Shown here piece by piece: positions 6,304 through 13,017 of a stretch of 27,492 nt of DNA. The notes below the pieces were generated by a model. That model made no database searches and was not told the origin of the DNA. It saw only the letters and a program-made list of their open reading frames with translations. The translations under genes were made by a program, and so were the position numbers. Each line of letters opens with the position of its first letter. The stretch's first letter is position 1. Source of the stretch: a virus; the IMG/VR virus record IMGVR_UViG_3300025154_000335, positions 1-27,492 of that record; one strand, 5' to 3'.

Positions 6304-6954
6304 ATGAACGTTTACCAGAAGCTGCAAAAGTGCCGCGTGGAACTTAAAACGCTGGAGATTAAGGAGAGCGGCAATAACAAGTTTGCAGGTTACCAGTACA
6401 TGGAGCTTGGCGACTTCTTGCCGCACATCGTGGACCTTTGCGACAAGCACAATCTCTGCACTATGATTTCTTTCACCAAAGACGAGGCGACGTTGACCAT
6501 CGTCAATGCGGAAAAGCAGGAAGAAGTCCTTGTTTTTGCCTCTCCGATGTCAACCGCAGATTTGAAAGGTTGCCATCCTGTTCAGAACTTGGGCGCAATT
6601 CAGACCTATTTGAGAAGATACCTCTACGTTGCCGCTTTTGACATAGTGGAGCATGACGCGCTGGACAGCACACAGGGCAAAGAAGAGAAGCCGAAGCAGC
6701 AAAGGCAGCAAGAATCCGCCAAATCTGCCGCACAGGGGCAAACAAGCACCACCGGCACACAGCCGCAAGGGGGAGAGAAGAAAGCCACGGAAGGGCAGGT
6801 TAAGCTACTTAATGGCAAGATCACCAAGTCCGGCATCCCCCGCGATGATTTCAAGGCGAAGTACGCCCTTGCCCATGTGGAGGATCTGCCCATGTCGAAG
6901 GTCAACGATGCTATCAAGTGGCTTGACGAGGCGATAACGGCGGCGGCATCATGA
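6304..6954 (+). CDS. erf: ERF-family single-strand annealing protein
   Basis: A 216-residue recombinase of the ERF superfamily. The N-terminal domain (1-120) carries the family core, including KFAGYQYM at 26-33 and LGAIQTYLRRYLYVAAF at 96-112, then EHDALD. A Gln/Ser-rich linker spans about 125-160. A C-terminal helical domain (ATEGQVKLLNGKI onward) matches the layout of other phage ERF proteins. The protein anneals complementary single strands in phage recombination and repair. ATG 6304 has GGGAGGG upstream. A VRR-NUC nuclease and a Gp157-like gene are nearby, which fits a recombination module. Confidence 0.9.
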   Translation: MNVYQKLQKCRVELKTLEIKESGNNKFAGYQYMELGDFLPHIVDLCDKHNLCTMISFTKDEATLTIVNAEKQEEVLVFASPMSTADLKGCHPVQNLGAIQTYLRRYLYVAAFDIVEHDALDSTQGKEEKPKQQRQQESAKSAAQGQTSTTGTQPQGGEKKATEGQVKLLNGKITKSGIPRDDFKAKYALAHVEDLPMSKVNDAIKWLDEAITAAAS

Positions 6955-7115
6955 GAGCGCCCACAAAAGCCAAGCTCCCCCGCTTCATAGCCGGCAACTG
7001 CGCCTCCTGCGCCCTCTTCCGCACGCTGCGTCACCCCGACTGCAAGGAGTGCCTGCGGCTCGGATGCTCTGCTAACCCAAAACCGATGTGGCGCGAGGCT
7101 GCAGAAGGAGAGTAG
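6951..7115 (+). CDS. Small four-Cys zinc-binding protein
   Basis: Fifty-four residues, starting at ATG 6951 in an ATGA overlap with the ERF gene. CASC (17, 20), CKEC (31, 34) and Cys39 form a probable zinc site in a basic protein. It is translationally coupled to the ERF gene. Function unknown. Confidence 0.65.
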   Translation: MRAPTKAKLPRFIAGNCASCALFRTLRHPDCKECLRLGCSANPKPMWREAAEGE

Positions 7116-7117
7116 AT

Positions 7118-7492
7118 ATGCAAAAGTTTGAGGATTTGAAAGGCAAGACGCTCGTTGAGATAGTTGGCGGGGTGGGCGACGGAACTATGGTTTTCGTCAC
7201 TACTGATGGGCAAAAGGCGACGCTGTATTACGAACAGGATTGATGCGCCTCATGCGATGTCGTGGACATCGTGGGCGATCTGAACGATCTGATAGGCACC
7301 CCGCTTTTGATGGCTGAGGAAGTGACTAGCGACCACGACGTAACCCCCGAAGGCGTGACCGTGCCGGAATATCAAGACAGCTTTACATGGACCTTTTACA
7401 AACTGGCAACCGTCAAGGGCTACGTCACCATTAGCTGGTACGGGGAGAGCAACGGATATTATAACGAGTCTGTGAGCTTCCGATGCGAATGA
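7118..7492 (+). CDS. DUF7448-like protein interrupted by in-frame UGA (candidate selenocysteine)
   Basis: From ATG 7118 (AAGGAG upstream) the frame runs 41 codons to TGA 7241-7243, then continues open in the same frame to the stop at 7490-7492. As one protein it has 124 positions and reads as a member of a small phage/bacterial family I know as DUF7448: an FEDLKGKTL start, the QD-Cys-Cys block, GDLNDLIGTPLLMAEEV, and WTFYKLATVKGYV with WYGESNGYY. The UGA falls at the first Cys of the usual QDCC block. Either the UGA is read as selenocysteine or the gene carries a fresh nonsense mutation. TGA is an ordinary stop elsewhere here. Good conservation after the UGA argues against an old pseudogene. 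The family name is from memory. Confidence 0.65.
7241..7271 (+). other. SECIS-like hairpin after the in-frame UGA
   Basis: UGA (7241-7243) is followed by 11 bases and then a 17-base hairpin, CGATGTC-GTG-GACATCG (7255-7271), with seven perfect pairs. Flanking GCC/GGC can extend the stem. Spacing and length resemble the minimal bacterial SECIS of E. coli fdhF, and the loop contains GU. The loop is smaller than the classical one. Confidence 0.4.
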
Positions 7493-8025
7493 CCGAGGAA
7501 GAACTAGCCGACTACCAGGCCAAGCGCGGGAAGGACACCTTCCAGCAGCTCATAGAGAGCAAGGGCTTCAATCCGACTGAGGACGTGGAGCATCTGGCGG
7601 TGGCGCGATACCTCAACCTTCTAGGCGTCCTTTGGGTCCATTGCCCGAACGAAGGAAAGCGCAGTAAGGCGGCAGGGGGGCGGCTCAAGGCAATGGGGAT
7701 GAAAGCGGGTTTTCCCGACTTCCTCATACTGGACGCGCCGCCTTACAACCACACTTGCAAAGGCGTGGCAATCGAGCTAAAGCGGCAGAAGGGCGGAAAG
7801 GTTTCAGACGAGCAGCGCCAATGGCTTGACGATCTGCGGCATCGCGGTTGGATGGCTGAGGTGATGGAGGGGGCCAACGATGCTATCACGTGGCTCCGGT
7901 CACTAGGGTGGAGGATAGGGGGGCCGCTTCCCTGCGTTGCCAAGGATGATTGCCCCCGCGATGATTGTGCGGCAGGCCCGAATGTGGCTTGCCCTTACTA
8001 TGAGCCAAACCAGGAGGGAGTATGA
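7489..8025 (+). CDS. VRR-NUC domain nuclease
   Basis: A 178-residue protein whose middle matches VRR-NUC nucleases of the PD-(D/E)xK superfamily: PDFLIL (Asp77), then IELKRQKGGKVS (Glu96, Lys98), then DEQRQWL and a GANDA segment. Similar domains occur in phage resolvases and FAN1. The C-terminus adds a Cys-rich tail (CVAKDDCPRDDC...CPYY), a probable zinc site. ATG 7489 overlaps the preceding stop (ATGA); ATG 7483 two codons earlier is possible. It likely processes branched or broken DNA together with the ERF annealing protein. Confidence 0.85.
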   Translation: MTEEELADYQAKRGKDTFQQLIESKGFNPTEDVEHLAVARYLNLLGVLWVHCPNEGKRSKAAGGRLKAMGMKAGFPDFLILDAPPYNHTCKGVAIELKRQKGGKVSDEQRQWLDDLRHRGWMAEVMEGANDAITWLRSLGWRIGGPLPCVAKDDCPRDDCAAGPNVACPYYEPNQEGV

Positions 8026-8381
8026 CCGAGAAAGAACGCGCAGAGCAGTTAGCCGCCGCCCATTGGGGCTACGTCAAGGGGTTGTTGGCGGTCCACTGCA
8101 TAGAAGGTGATTTTGCCGATATTGTCGGATTTCACTACAGAACCGCCATGGCTCACGGTTACGGCCACGGAGTTGAGGACGAGCGCAACCGCATGTTTGC
8201 TGAGATCCCCCTCCCCGGCAGCGCACGTTACGAAGAGATCCACGCGGAGCTCACGGAGGGGGAGGTGGCAAAGTTTGCAAGCTACCCCGAAGTTTGCCGG
8301 ACTTGCAACCGCACCTTTTGCGGACTGTCCTATAAGCCGGACGCGGTTGATAAGTGCTCATACAGGGAGGCCTGCCCATGA
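8022..8381 (+). CDS. Hypothetical protein with C-terminal Cys cluster
   Basis: A 119-residue protein starting at ATG 8022 after CAGGAGGGAG, overlapping the nuclease gene by four bases. The first 75 residues are helical (HWGYVKGLLAVHC, FHYRTAMAHGYGHG). The end holds CRTCNRTFC and KCSYREACP, likely a zinc site. No family recognised. Confidence 0.65.
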   Translation: MTEKERAEQLAAAHWGYVKGLLAVHCIEGDFADIVGFHYRTAMAHGYGHGVEDERNRMFAEIPLPGSARYEEIHAELTEGEVAKFASYPEVCRTCNRTFCGLSYKPDAVDKCSYREACP

Positions 8382-8875
8382 CCTGCCTAGACTGCGGCAA
8401 GCCCGCCCCCGCCAAGCGCAAACGTTGCGAACCCTGCCGCATTGCCGCCGAGAAAGCGTGCACCGACCGCGCAAATGCCCGACAGAGGGCCGTGAGGGAA
8501 GCGTACCGGGCAAAGAACCCCTTTCGCTGTCGCTCCGGCTGCGGTGCCATTGTCGAGGCGAAGAACATGATCTGCGCCGGCTGCAAAGGCAGCGTGAAGG
8601 CGCGGAAGAAGTACGACAAGACCAAAAAGCGGGAGTCAGAGAAAAAAAGCAAAGAGGCTTTGAGGTCGCTGCTTGAGTCTAACGAGTGCAGCATCGTACC
8701 AGAGAAGCCTAAGCCGTACAAGTACGCGAAGATCACAAAGACCGCCGAGCAGGTTGAGAAGGAGTGCAAGAAGGAAGAGCGGCGGTTGGAGAAGGTGCGG
8801 GAGAGTTTACCACCACTGCTATTGGCGGCAAGGTATGCGCCTAGCTGGATGGTGCAGCAGATGGGGGGTGCATGA
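8378..8875 (+). CDS. Zinc-finger protein with basic coiled-coil tail
   Basis: A 165-residue protein with two Cys4 units: CLDCG...CEPC at 3-20 and CRSGCG...CAGC at about 51-69. A long Lys/Glu-rich helix (residues 70-150) follows. ATG 8378 follows AGGGAGG. The layout suggests nucleic-acid binding. It overlaps the start of the broken methyltransferase gene (ATGA at 8872). Confidence 0.65.
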   Translation: MTCLDCGKPAPAKRKRCEPCRIAAEKACTDRANARQRAVREAYRAKNPFRCRSGCGAIVEAKNMICAGCKGSVKARKKYDKTKKRESEKKSKEALRSLLESNECSIVPEKPKPYKYAKITKTAEQVEKECKKEERRLEKVRESLPPLLLAARYAPSWMVQQMGGA

Positions 8876-8961
8876 GTGAGTTGGCATATCAGCAACGCAA
8901 TGATGAAGGCTTACGAGAGCTCGCACTCTTTGCAGGAGCAGGTGGGTTGACAATGTGCTAG
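8872..8961 (+). pseudogene. Truncated N-terminus of a C5-cytosine methyltransferase
   Basis: From ATG 8872 (coupled ATGA start) the frame encodes 29 residues ending in ELALFAGAGGLTMC before TAG 8959-8961. ELALFAGAGG is motif I of C5-cytosine methyltransferases and recurs in the intact gene 540 bases downstream. The HNH gene lies between them. This is the operon-coupled start of the original methyltransferase, cut off at motif I. Confidence 0.8.
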
Positions 8962-8976
8962 CAAATGTGGTATAAA
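8947..8976 (+). promoter_or_regulatory. Promoter of the inserted HNH gene
   Basis: TTGACA (8947-8952), an 18-base spacer and TATAAA (8971-8976). The -35 lies inside the truncated methyltransferase fragment. The HNH start is at 9005 with AAGGGGG before it, so the inserted gene brings its own expression signals. Confidence 0.75.
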
Positions 8977-9004
8977 CCCTTTAAATTTAAAACAAGGGGG
9001 TTTT

Positions 9005-9502
9005 ATGCCAGAATTTGAGTCTCGCCAAAAAATGTCAGTATCTGCAAAAAAACGTTGTACTCCCGAATGGAGAAAAGCTACGTCAGAAAAGTTCAGGACA
9101 AAGATTGATGACATGAAACTGGCAGAGTTGTACTCCAGCGGCATGACGCAAGATGAATGTGCCGCTACATTGGGTGTGTCTAGGAAAGTGGTTGCTAACG
9201 CTATGAAGAGGTTAGGAATTAAACCCAGGGTGGCGGCAAAGCGCAACCAAACTGGGCCAGATAACCACATGTGGAAAGGGTCGGCAGCTAATTTGGTTTG
9301 CAAGCACAAGCGTTTGTATAGAGCGTTTGGCCAGCCAGAAAGATGTGATGTTTGCGGCACCACAGATAGTTCCAAAACGTATGATTGGGCAAACTTGACA
9401 GGGGATTATGATAACCCCGCTGATTACAGGAGGATGTGCAGATCATGCCACGCTCAGTACGACAACAAAATAGTGAATTTGCTAGGAAGGAAGGAGGTTT
9501 AA
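9005..9502 (+). CDS. HNH homing-type endonuclease with HTH
   Basis: A 165-residue protein. The middle holds a helix-turn-helix (YSSGMTQDECAATLGVSRKV). The C-terminal HNH nuclease has CDVC, the YDWANLTG core, and CRSCH closing the zinc site. ATG 9005 follows AACAAGGGGG. The gene has its own promoter and sits exactly at motif I of the methyltransferase gene, which is disrupted upstream and restarted downstream. That is the behaviour expected of a free-standing homing endonuclease that targets a conserved codon stretch. The stop at 9500-9502 abuts ATG 9503. Confidence 0.85.
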   Translation: MPEFESRQKMSVSAKKRCTPEWRKATSEKFRTKIDDMKLAELYSSGMTQDECAATLGVSRKVVANAMKRLGIKPRVAAKRNQTGPDNHMWKGSAANLVCKHKRLYRAFGQPERCDVCGTTDSSKTYDWANLTGDYDNPADYRRMCRSCHAQYDNKIVNLLGRKEV

Positions 9503-10227
9503 ATGAGTTGGCACTTTTCGCGGGCGCTGGTGGAGGCGTATTGGGCGGAAAACTCCTCGGATGGCGCACAGTCTGTGCCGTCGAGCAAGAGCCCTATGCC
9601 GCTAGCATACTTATGCAGCGACAGAATGACGGCATTCTCGACCCGTTCCCTGTCTGGGATGACGTTTGCACCTTTGACGGAAAGCCTTGGCGCGGATGTG
9701 TTGACGTGGTTTCTGGCGGGTTTCCCTGCCAGGATATCAGCGCCATGGGTAAAGGTGCAGGACTCGACGGAGAGCGTTCAGGGCTTTGGGGCGAAATGCA
9801 GCGGATCATTAGCGAAGTTCGACCCGCATACGTCTTCGTGGAAAATTCACCAGCGCTCACTATTCGGGGGGGAGTACGAGTCATTGCAGACCTTGCCTAC
9901 CTGGGGTATGTGGGAAAATGGGGAGTTATTGGGGCCGGTGACATTGGAGCTTCGCACCAAAGGGACAGAATGTGGATTGTGGCATCCGACACCAGTAAGA
10001 ATGGATTACAAGGGGGCGAACTTCAGAGGCGAAAAACAAAGGGAAAGCCAACTAAAAGAATGGCTCCATGTCCGATTTTCCCAAGGCATGAAGACGACTT
10101 ATCCCCACCCTTTGTTCTTGGAGCAGGTAATGGGATGGCCGATAGGGTGGACCGAACTAAAGCCATTGGCAATGGGCAGGTTCCAGCAGTGGCTGCGCTC
10201 GCATGGAGGACGCTAACATGCAACTAA
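9445..10227 (+). CDS. C5-cytosine DNA methyltransferase (Dcm-like)
   Basis: Up to 260 residues with the C5-methyltransferase motifs in order: I (FAGAGGG, 25-31), IV (GGFPCQDIS, catalytic Cys95), VI (VENS, 132-135), VIII (QRDRMWIVA, 172-180) and X (IGNGQVP). The segment between VIII and X is short, so the target-recognition domain is small. It transfers a methyl group from SAM to cytosine C5, probably to protect phage DNA. The start is uncertain: ATG 9445 lies inside the HNH gene with AGGAGG 11 bases upstream, and TTG 9508 lies 10 bases after AAGGAGG. The best-placed ATG nearby (9503) is in another frame and begins a different long reading frame across the same DNA. Confidence 0.85.
   Translation: MPRSVRQQNSEFARKEGGLNELALFAGAGGGVLGGKLLGWRTVCAVEQEPYAASILMQRQNDGILDPFPVWDDVCTFDGKPWRGCVDVVSGGFPCQDISAMGKGAGLDGERSGLWGEMQRIISEVRPAYVFVENSPALTIRGGVRVIADLAYLGYVGKWGVIGAGDIGASHQRDRMWIVASDTSKNGLQGGELQRRKTKGKPTKRMAPCPIFPRHEDDLSPPFVLGAGNGMADRVDRTKAIGNGQVPAVAALAWRTLTCN
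9503..10216 (+). CDS. Antiphase reading frame over the methyltransferase (possible overprinted gene)
   Basis: A 237-residue frame, shifted +1 from the methyltransferase and lying wholly within it. It has the best start signals of the region: AAGGAGG (9491-9497), five bases, then ATG immediately after the HNH stop. The product begins MSWHFSRALVEAY, has a DPHTSSWKIHQRSLFGG block and ends MGWPIGWTELKPL...RFQQWL. I recall phage proteins annotated with the same beginning and end, so this frame may be kept across phages. It could be a real overprinted protein, or an echo of conserved codons with the ribosome site actually serving the methyltransferase. No catalytic motif is visible. Confidence 0.45.
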   Translation: MSWHFSRALVEAYWAENSSDGAQSVPSSKSPMPLAYLCSDRMTAFSTRSLSGMTFAPLTESLGADVLTWFLAGFPARISAPWVKVQDSTESVQGFGAKCSGSLAKFDPHTSSWKIHQRSLFGGEYESLQTLPTWGMWENGELLGPVTLELRTKGTECGLWHPTPVRMDYKGANFRGEKQRESQLKEWLHVRFSQGMKTTYPHPLFLEQVMGWPIGWTELKPLAMGRFQQWLRSHGGR

Positions 10228-10382
10228 CCATCCCCGCCCCCCACCACTTCGACAAGGGCCGCGTGCTCACCCCCGAGGAAAGGGAGAGCGTGAAGGTGAC
10301 ACCGATATTGGAGATACAGCGGCGGTGCTGCCAACGGCTCGGTGATAACAGCCGTTACCGTCCCGGCAAGAGTAGGAGATAA
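10218..10382 (+). CDS. Small basic hypothetical protein
   Basis: A 54-residue protein starting at ATG 10218, overlapping the methyltransferase end by ten bases, with GGAGG upstream. Arg-rich C-terminus (QRRCCQRLGDNSRYRPG). It is followed four bases later by a strong terminator, so it ends this operon. No family recognised. Confidence 0.55.
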   Translation: MQLTIPAPHHFDKGRVLTPEERESVKVTPILEIQRRCCQRLGDNSRYRPGKSRR

Positions 10383-10386
10383 TAAG

Positions 10387-10425
10387 ATAGCCCTTTTGTT
10401 TTGCCACAAAGGGGCTATTTTTTTT
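10387..10425 (+). terminator. Strong rho-independent terminator
   Basis: ATAGCCCTTTTG (10387-10398) pairs with CAAAGGGGCTAT (10407-10418) over 12 pairs with one G-T, followed by T to 10425. It ends the operon running from the early region. Confidence 0.9.
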
Positions 10426-10426
10426 G

Positions 10427-10456
10427 TTGACTTGCGCTAAAGGTGTAATGTATTCT
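10427..10456 (+). promoter_or_regulatory. Promoter of the regulator/fusion cassette
   Basis: TTGACT (10427-10432), an 18-base spacer and TATTCT (10451-10456), directly after the terminator. The HTH gene starts at 10487 with AAGGAGG at 10474-10480. Confidence 0.75.
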
Positions 10457-10486
10457 GGAAACACTAAACAAGCAAGGAGGCCACTA

Positions 10487-10714
10487 TTGAACGAATGTCC
10501 AAGGTGTAGAGGCGCTGGCAAAGTAAACACTGAGGCCGAAAACGGAGAACTGGGGGAGAGTTTGAAGCGACAGCGTGAAAAGCTCGGCATCTCACTAAGA
10601 GCCGTCGCCCGTCACATGTGCAAATCACCGACATACCTTTCTAGGCTAGAACATGGGCGCGAAAGGTGGAACCCAGAACTGGAAAGAGCGTACCGCGATG
10701 CAATCAGCCAGTAA
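10487..10714 (+). CDS. XRE-type HTH regulator with N-terminal Cys motif
   Basis: A 75-residue protein from TTG 10487, six bases after AAGGAGG; no ATG has a comparable site. It opens with CPRCRGAG, a half zinc-finger like the DnaJ repeat. An XRE HTH domain follows (ESLKRQREKLGISLRAVA...SPTYLSRLEHGRE). It overlaps the fusion gene by 17 bases and shares its promoter, so it probably regulates that cassette, perhaps by acting on 10427-10456. Confidence 0.8.
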   Translation: MNECPRCRGAGKVNTEAENGELGESLKRQREKLGISLRAVARHMCKSPTYLSRLEHGRERWNPELERAYRDAISQ

Positions 10715-13013
10715 AAAAGACCAGCTCTCTTTTTTTGAAGATTGCCCCGGAGCAAAAAGGTATCGGCCACTTCTTACCGTTGCCGAAAACTTTAAAGGAG
10801 TTTTAGACGTTGACACGGTAAAGGGCTGTAGCCTTGGAATGGCAGCGTATCCAGATGGGGGGTGTTACGGTGAATGTTACGCCAACAAAATTGCGTCAAG
10901 GTATGGAATTGATTTTACCACAAGCGTGTCAAGGAAACCAAGCCGCCGACATTTTGCCGACAGTTTCCAAGCTGTAAAAAGACACCCCGCCGCATGGTAC
11001 AGGATCGGGACGGCTGGCGATCCCTGCCACGATTGGGACAACACTCTTTCGGTGTGTGAGGCGTTGCAAGGTACAGGCAAAACACCGGTCATTATCACTA
11101 AGCACTGGTTGCCACTTTTGGACAGCCACATAGTGCGGTTGCAAAAGCTTTCAGCGGTTGTAAATACCTCCACAAGCGGAATGGACAGCGATAGCGAAAT
11201 AGCTCACCGTGTGGGGCAAATGACGCGGCTGGAATCGGCGGGGGTGCAAAGCGTGAACAGGGTTGTTACTTGTGAGTACGGGGTGTCTGATTGGGCTAGA
11301 AGCTGCCATGACAAGCAACGATATTTGCTATCGCTTGGGAAGGTAATTGACAACCCTCTAAGAGCAAGCAGCGCCAACAAGAGAGTAATAAACGGGGATA
11401 TAGTCGTAACAAGAAAAGATGAATCAATAGGTGGGGGGAAGTTTGTTTCGTTACACCGGCCAAATGTTTACCTGGGCTGTTGCAAAAGCTGTCCAGACCA
11501 ATGTGGCGTTAACCGATCGGCATTAAAATTACATAGCGAAAAAAGGAGAGGGGAACAAATGAGCGAAATACAGGGGATTCTATTTGGCCACGAACCGAAA
11601 CACAAAGTCACCGTTCCAAGGGCCAACAAGGTAATAGCACCGCCGCATCAAAACGTAGAATACCTGTACGTCAAAAGCGTTATAGGGTCCGGTTACGAGG
11701 CAGATGTGGCGCAATTAGCTATAGAGGATAAGATAGCTTATCGTGCGGCCCGCAAAAACATGCAGATTCATTCTGCAATCATCCTCAAAATAGACGGCGA
11801 GTTTTGCGGGTTTTTCACGTTCCAAAACAACGAGGAAGTCGGGGAGTTTTGCCTGTTGCAATCGACCATAAGGCCGGACCGGTTCAACTTTGACATTTAC
11901 GACAACATGGTCAAAGCGATCATAGCCCAGAATACCAAGGGCTACCCGATGATAATTACCACTGATCCGAAGAGCAAGTTTGAAACTCCCAAGCGGTTTA
12001 AAAGCCTTGGGTTCAAGACTTACCTCACCATGTCTGGGTACGAGTACATGGTGTACGGCGACGAAAAGGATGTGAGAATGAAACTTCTTGCTCACATCAC
12101 CATGACAAACGTGTGGAACTCGCTTAAAGGTGATTGGTTGCGTCTCAAAAAGGAATGGAACGCACAGATTGAAGCGGCTGGGGAAAAGTACAATATTCCC
12201 AACCCTAAATTTGCTTCCCGTGAAGGGTGCTGGCAGGGGGAAAGCGGTTTTTCTAACGTGGTCCTTTCGACCCATACCGTGGAAGACGGAGAGATCAAGA
12301 CCGACAAAGTGAAGTCTCACAACGGCAACGCTTCTGTGTTGGACCCCGTAGCCTGTGAGGTGATCCTCCGGTTCTTCATGCCTAAAAATGGCCGGTACGT
12401 GTACAACCCTTTTGGCGGCGGGGTACAGATGGGTTTTGTTGCCGGTGCGTATGGGTATGACTACGTTTCCAGCGAGATCAGGCAAAACCAGTGCGACACC
12501 AACAATGCTATTTGCCAGGACTTGAATAGCGCAAAATGGATCAAAAGCGACAGCTCTACTTATACCCCCGAAAACCGCCCCGATCTGGTTTTCAGTTGCC
12601 CCCCCTATTACAAGGTGGAAAAGTACATCGATTACGACGGCAAATCACCAGCTGGGGAGATTAACTCCATCGACACCTACGAGGGTTTTAGAAATACCCT
12701 TTTTGCCGGTTACAAAAAGGCCATTGAAGCCTTAAATGATAACTGCTTTTTTGTGGTGATGACCGGAGACAGCCGGGACAAAAACGGGTCGTATCATTGC
12801 CACGAATCCGAGACAGAGATATTTTTCAAGGAACAGGGCTTGTCGGTCTACAACAAAATAATCTACCTTGAATGCGAGTTTACGCGGCTTGCACAAGCTA
12901 AAAAGACGCTGAACTACCGCAAATTCCCCAAGCGTGAGCAGAAAATCATAGTTGCATACAAGGGTGATCCCACGCTTATCAAAGACCTGTTCCCACCCAC
13001 CGGGAGGCTATAA
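10698..13013 (+). CDS. Radical-SAM-like / GNAT (Mom-like) / DNA methyltransferase-like fusion
   Basis: A 771-residue protein with three parts. Residues 1-285: a radical-SAM-like region with Cys44, Cys56 and Cys60 in a GGCYGECYA context, plus a second Cys group (CCKSCPDQC, 261-269) for an auxiliary cluster; it recalls phage Gp37/Gp68 or gp88 proteins. Residues about 315-455: a GNAT-type fold (ILKIDGEFCGFFTF, then FKSLGF) resembling Mom-like acyltransferases. Residues about 540-755: an amino-methyltransferase-like domain with motif I as NPFGGG (570-575, Asn replacing the usual Asp) and motif IV SCPPYY (633-638). It probably makes a complex DNA base, perhaps on adenine N6 or cytosine N4. ATG 10698 is chosen; ATG 10653 lies inside the regulator gene. 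The chemistry is inferred. Confidence 0.75.
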   Translation: MQSASKKDQLSFFEDCPGAKRYRPLLTVAENFKGVLDVDTVKGCSLGMAAYPDGGCYGECYANKIASRYGIDFTTSVSRKPSRRHFADSFQAVKRHPAAWYRIGTAGDPCHDWDNTLSVCEALQGTGKTPVIITKHWLPLLDSHIVRLQKLSAVVNTSTSGMDSDSEIAHRVGQMTRLESAGVQSVNRVVTCEYGVSDWARSCHDKQRYLLSLGKVIDNPLRASSANKRVINGDIVVTRKDESIGGGKFVSLHRPNVYLGCCKSCPDQCGVNRSALKLHSEKRRGEQMSEIQGILFGHEPKHKVTVPRANKVIAPPHQNVEYLYVKSVIGSGYEADVAQLAIEDKIAYRAARKNMQIHSAIILKIDGEFCGFFTFQNNEEVGEFCLLQSTIRPDRFNFDIYDNMVKAIIAQNTKGYPMIITTDPKSKFETPKRFKSLGFKTYLTMSGYEYMVYGDEKDVRMKLLAHITMTNVWNSLKGDWLRLKKEWNAQIEAAGEKYNIPNPKFASREGCWQGESGFSNVVLSTHTVEDGEIKTDKVKSHNGNASVLDPVACEVILRFFMPKNGRYVYNPFGGGVQMGFVAGAYGYDYVSSEIRQNQCDTNNAICQDLNSAKWIKSDSSTYTPENRPDLVFSCPPYYKVEKYIDYDGKSPAGEINSIDTYEGFRNTLFAGYKKAIEALNDNCFFVVMTGDSRDKNGSYHCHESETEIFFKEQGLSVYNKIIYLECEFTRLAQAKKTLNYRKFPKREQKIIVAYKGDPTLIKDLFPPTGRL
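11543..11561 (+). promoter_or_regulatory. Internal SD and in-frame ATG inside the fusion gene
   Basis: AAGGAGAGGGG (from 11543) precedes an in-frame ATG at 11559, codon 288. The site falls exactly at the border between the radical-SAM-like part and the GNAT part, and would give a separate 484-residue GNAT-methyltransferase protein. Confidence 0.6.
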
Positions 13014-13017
13014 CCAC

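Noticed and set aside
7118-7492. Genome-wide recoding of UGA as Trp or another residue
   Set aside because: Many genes here end in TGA within ATGA overlaps, so TGA works as a stop.
8947-9510. Group I or II intron carrying the HNH gene in the methyltransferase
   Set aside because: The downstream part repeats the upstream ELALFAGAGG codons, so splicing would not give a single intact gene. I also saw no intron core structure.
11715-12485. 256-codon minus-strand frame opposite the fusion gene
   Set aside because: Lies wholly inside the fusion gene, with no SD and no family resemblance; a shadow of the coding strand.
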